A DNA stretch of 64,000 nucleotides. It comes from JABMQB01 sp963677475 (GTDB lineage Bacteria; Bacteroidota; Bacteroidia; Bacteroidales; Prolixibacteraceae). The position numbers and the translations under genes were made by a program. Below are positions 62,250 through 64,000 of this stretch, in pieces (position 1 is the first letter of the stretch; each line of letters begins with the position of its first letter). The notes below the pieces were generated by a model, which saw only the letters and a program-made list of their open reading frames with translations, made no database searches and was not told the origin of the DNA. Where the stretch lies: positions 124,001 to 188,000 of the forward strand of contig CAXXQD010000021.1 of the NCBI GenBank assembly GCA_963677475.2, written 5' to 3'.

Positions 62250-62990
62250 TTAATTATTGATATATGGGCAAACCCATCCATCATCCTCAACATCGTCCTC
62301 ATTTTCAGAAGAGCTGCTGTTAATAATTTGAAGGTACAGTTCTTCACTAATCACAGTTGGAGTATAAGTCTCTCCATATCTTTTTAGCACATTTGTAAAT
62401 GCCCTAAGATGAAATTGAGATGCCCTTAGCAGATTTCCATAGACACGTTTGACATCCTCATTTTGTGTTTCGTCCAACAAGTTCATTAAATCATTAATAT
62501 CGTATTCTTCGATAAATGCACCCACTTTTAAGGCATCCACAAGACTTGCTGCCCCCTGGGCAGTTAACTGTTCAAAAAGTTCAGTAAACAGAGGATTTGT
62601 GAAATTTCCGGTTCCTTCAACTGCAGGGTCGCTTAAATTGTACCCATTTATTAAATACAAGACAGCACTTGTATGGGCAGCTTCACTTTTTGAGATGTTC
62701 CGGAAAACAATTTGCCCATACTGTTCGTAGAACGTCGAATATACATCTCCTGCAAGTTTTTCCTCTTCGCGCATTTCCATTAAACCGGCAATTTCCTGCT
62801 CAGTTAAAGTCCCTGATAATGTGCAACTATCACCGGGAATTGGAGTACTATCATCTGTTTCAGACCCAGCACTTTTGGCTTCCAAATTCTCAATGCTCTC
62901 TTCGGCATTGTTAATGCTTTCGGAACAGGCTACAAAAAATGTAAGCAGACCTGCCAAAGCAACCATCGTTATTATTCTAATTCGTTTCAT
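62250..62990 (-). CDS. DUF2202 (ferritin-like) lipoprotein
   Basis: The protein (246 residues) has a lipobox ending in Cys22 (LTFFVAC) and a DUF2202 domain (about 60-225): LMEMREEEKLAGDVY with Glu ligands, ISKSEAAHTSAVLYLI, GAFIEEYDINDL and ASQFHLRAFTNVL supply the Glu and His residues of a ferritin-like four-helix metal site. It probably binds iron or another metal on the periplasmic side. It lies 45 bp after the Spy-like gene on the same strand, so a metal- or envelope-stress role is suggested. Confidence 0.88.
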   Translation of the reverse strand: MKRIRIITMVALAGLLTFFVACSESINNAEESIENLEAKSAGSETDDSTPIPGDSCTLSGTLTEQEIAGLMEMREEEKLAGDVYSTFYEQYGQIVFRNISKSEAAHTSAVLYLINGYNLSDPAVEGTGNFTNPLFTELFEQLTAQGAASLVDALKVGAFIEEYDINDLMNLLDETQNEDVKRVYGNLLRASQFHLRAFTNVLKRYGETYTPTVISEELYLQIINSSSSENEDDVEDDGWVCPYINN

Positions 62991-63035
62991 GACATCTAAT
63001 TTTATTGTTTAAGTAATATTTTTATGCTTTTCTGT

Positions 63036-63599
63036 TTAATTGTTTACGCATCCGTTTCTACGTCCAAACCCATTTCCCCTTCCGCGTTGAAATGCATTGT
63101 TTCCCCGACAGTAATTGCCTCGTTGGGCATAATTTTGATTATTAAAATTGTTTCGTTGTTGTCCCCTGTTCATTTGGGCATTTCTGCCTTGTCCATAATT
63201 GTTCCATCCCCTGTTTTGGTATAAATGCAAACCACCGTTTGCCTGAATGGCATCGTATTGTGCTTTTTGATCGTCGGTCAAAAGGTCTTTCACTTCATTT
63301 TGATGTGCAAGCTTTTCTTTGTCCATTTCCTCGCCAATCTTATTTTTCTCATCCAGATTCCGGGTACTGCGTCTTTGAGCCCTAAGCTCAGCCATCCTGC
63401 CTAAATGTTCTTGTTGCAATTCAGTGATTGCTGTTTTCTGATCATCGCTTAAATCGGTGATTGTTTCAAGGCAAACCTGTCTGTTTTCCGTATTGATAAC
63501 TCTGTTTCTATTTCCCCAACCTTGTGCAAATGTTGTGGAACTTGTTAACACCAGGGCAAAGAACACCCAGGCAAGCTTTTGTAACTTACTAGTTTTCAT
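63036..63599 (-). CDS. Spy/CpxP-like periplasmic protein with Gly/Asn/Arg-rich tail
   Basis: A 187-residue exported protein. The mature N-terminus holds two LTxxQ-like segments, DLSDDQKTAITELQ and LLTDDQKAQYDAI, separated by a charged helix, as in Spy/CpxP chaperones and Bacteroidota metal-stress proteins. The C-terminal ~65 residues are a low-complexity run of Gly, Asn, Arg and Gln (NQNYAQRGNYCRGNNAF) with two Cys. It is 18 bp from the gene upstream and leads to the DUF2202 gene. Confidence 0.83.
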   Translation of the reverse strand: MKTSKLQKLAWVFFALVLTSSTTFAQGWGNRNRVINTENRQVCLETITDLSDDQKTAITELQQEHLGRMAELRAQRRSTRNLDEKNKIGEEMDKEKLAHQNEVKDLLTDDQKAQYDAIQANGGLHLYQNRGWNNYGQGRNAQMNRGQQRNNFNNQNYAQRGNYCRGNNAFQRGRGNGFGRRNGCVNN

Positions 63600-63617
63600 G
63601 ATATTAAATTTAAATGT

Positions 63618-64000
63618 TTAATTATTCCAACGCCGCCCTCTTCCCATTCTTCGGGGTGGCTCTACGTTTTCATCTTTTTGTAAAATCGATATAAATATGT
63701 TATTTAATTTCTCAGCCTGTTCTGCAGTACAGGTACTTTTCATTTGCAAATAATAATCTATTGTCCTGTTTTTCAATTGTGTATGTAACTCGCCAATTGA
63801 TTGGGTAATTTCGTTAAGTTTCCCTTCGTTCAAAGGAGACTTTCCCATTTCCTCCACCATTTGCCTTCGAAGCATTTCCAGTTCGTGTGTAATTTGATTT
63901 GCTTCCCTGTTATATGACCTGTTATAAATCCTAAACGAATCAACCTGGTCAAAACTTAAGTTGAGCTGTTCCCTGAAAAAACGTGTTCTTTGTTCATTTG
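63618..64000 (-). CDS. periplasmic heavy-metal-sensor-like protein, 5' part beyond window
   Basis: The frame is open from the stop at 63618 to the window edge. Visible residues include NEQRTRFFREQLNLSFDQVDSF and EMLRRQMVEEMGKSPLN, then MKSTCTAEQAEKLNNIF, the long helices and two L-x-x-x-Q segments of ZraP/CnrR/Spy-type proteins. The ATG at 63873-63875 lies inside the conserved helix and is not the true start. The tail is PPRRMGRGRRWNN. It is followed 18 bp later by the Spy-like gene, so the two form a unit, commonly preceded by an ECF sigma factor in this phylum (not seen here). Confidence 0.8.
   Translation of the reverse strand, partial: NEQRTRFFREQLNLSFDQVDSFRIYNRSYNREANQITHELEMLRRQMVEEMGKSPLNEGKLNEITQSIGELHTQLKNRTIDYYLQMKSTCTAEQAEKLNNIFISILQKDENVEPPRRMGRGRRWNN

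Overview
The window comes from a member of the Bacteroidota. Support for this: promoters of the TTTG-N19-21-TAnnTTTG type, type IX secretion (T9SS) C-terminal sorting domains, lipoprotein glycoside hydrolases, a fused E1 alpha/beta 2-oxoacid dehydrogenase, and a Crp/Fnr regulator with a short C-terminal helix-turn-helix. The sulfide-dependent homocysteine genes and the corrinoid methyl-transfer proteins suggest an anaerobic lifestyle, perhaps in the Marinilabiliales; that placement is inference.

Layout. 1-7.0 kb (minus strand): riboflavin synthase (cut by the window edge), cysS, lspA, a DksA-like protein and ileS. The ileS frame carries an in-frame DUF559 nuclease-like cassette of about 445 bp bounded by inverted repeats. 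7.2-15.5 kb: a complete type II-C CRISPR-Cas locus with a tracrRNA divergent from cas9, then cas9, a REP-associated tyrosine transposase (RAYT), cas1, cas2 and an array of 28 repeats and 27 spacers. 15.6-26 kb (minus strand): an alpha/beta hydrolase group, a Crp/Fnr regulator, galM, metF, metH and three genes for homocysteine synthesis from sulfide. A SAM-I riboswitch and a good promoter precede the last group. 26.3-30.8 kb (plus strand): an M16 peptidase, a CAU tRNA (probably tRNA-Ile2), and a 389-bp tandem repeat whose units each carry a GIY-YIG ORF. 30.8-37.8 kb (minus strand): an operon-like set of a six-PAS hybrid histidine kinase, a corrinoid protein, a UroD/MtaA-like methyltransferase and a second histidine kinase with a DUF1638-like N-terminus. 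38-52.6 kb: a fused E1, GH95 and GH2 glycosidases, a TetR-controlled four-gene operon, a PL9-like T9SS-secreted lyase and a zinc-ribbon protein. 53.5-61.1 kb (plus strand): a tightly packed seven-gene operon of PqqD-like protein, ATP-grasp ligase, DapDC-like PLP decarboxylase, urea transporter fused to M23 peptidase, YaiO-like outer-membrane barrel, TPR protein and T9SS-secreted protein. 61.1-64 kb (minus strand): a membrane acyltransferase, a DUF2202 lipoprotein and two Spy/ZraP-like periplasmic proteins.

The strongest leads for something new are: the 53.5-61.1 kb operon (a possible peptide or amino-acid tailoring and export pathway); the corrinoid/methyltransferase/two-kinase set (possible methyl-group sensing); the mobile cassette inside ileS; and the GIY-YIG cassette amplified at a tRNA 3' end. 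No database search was run. All family calls come from reading motifs and gene order.
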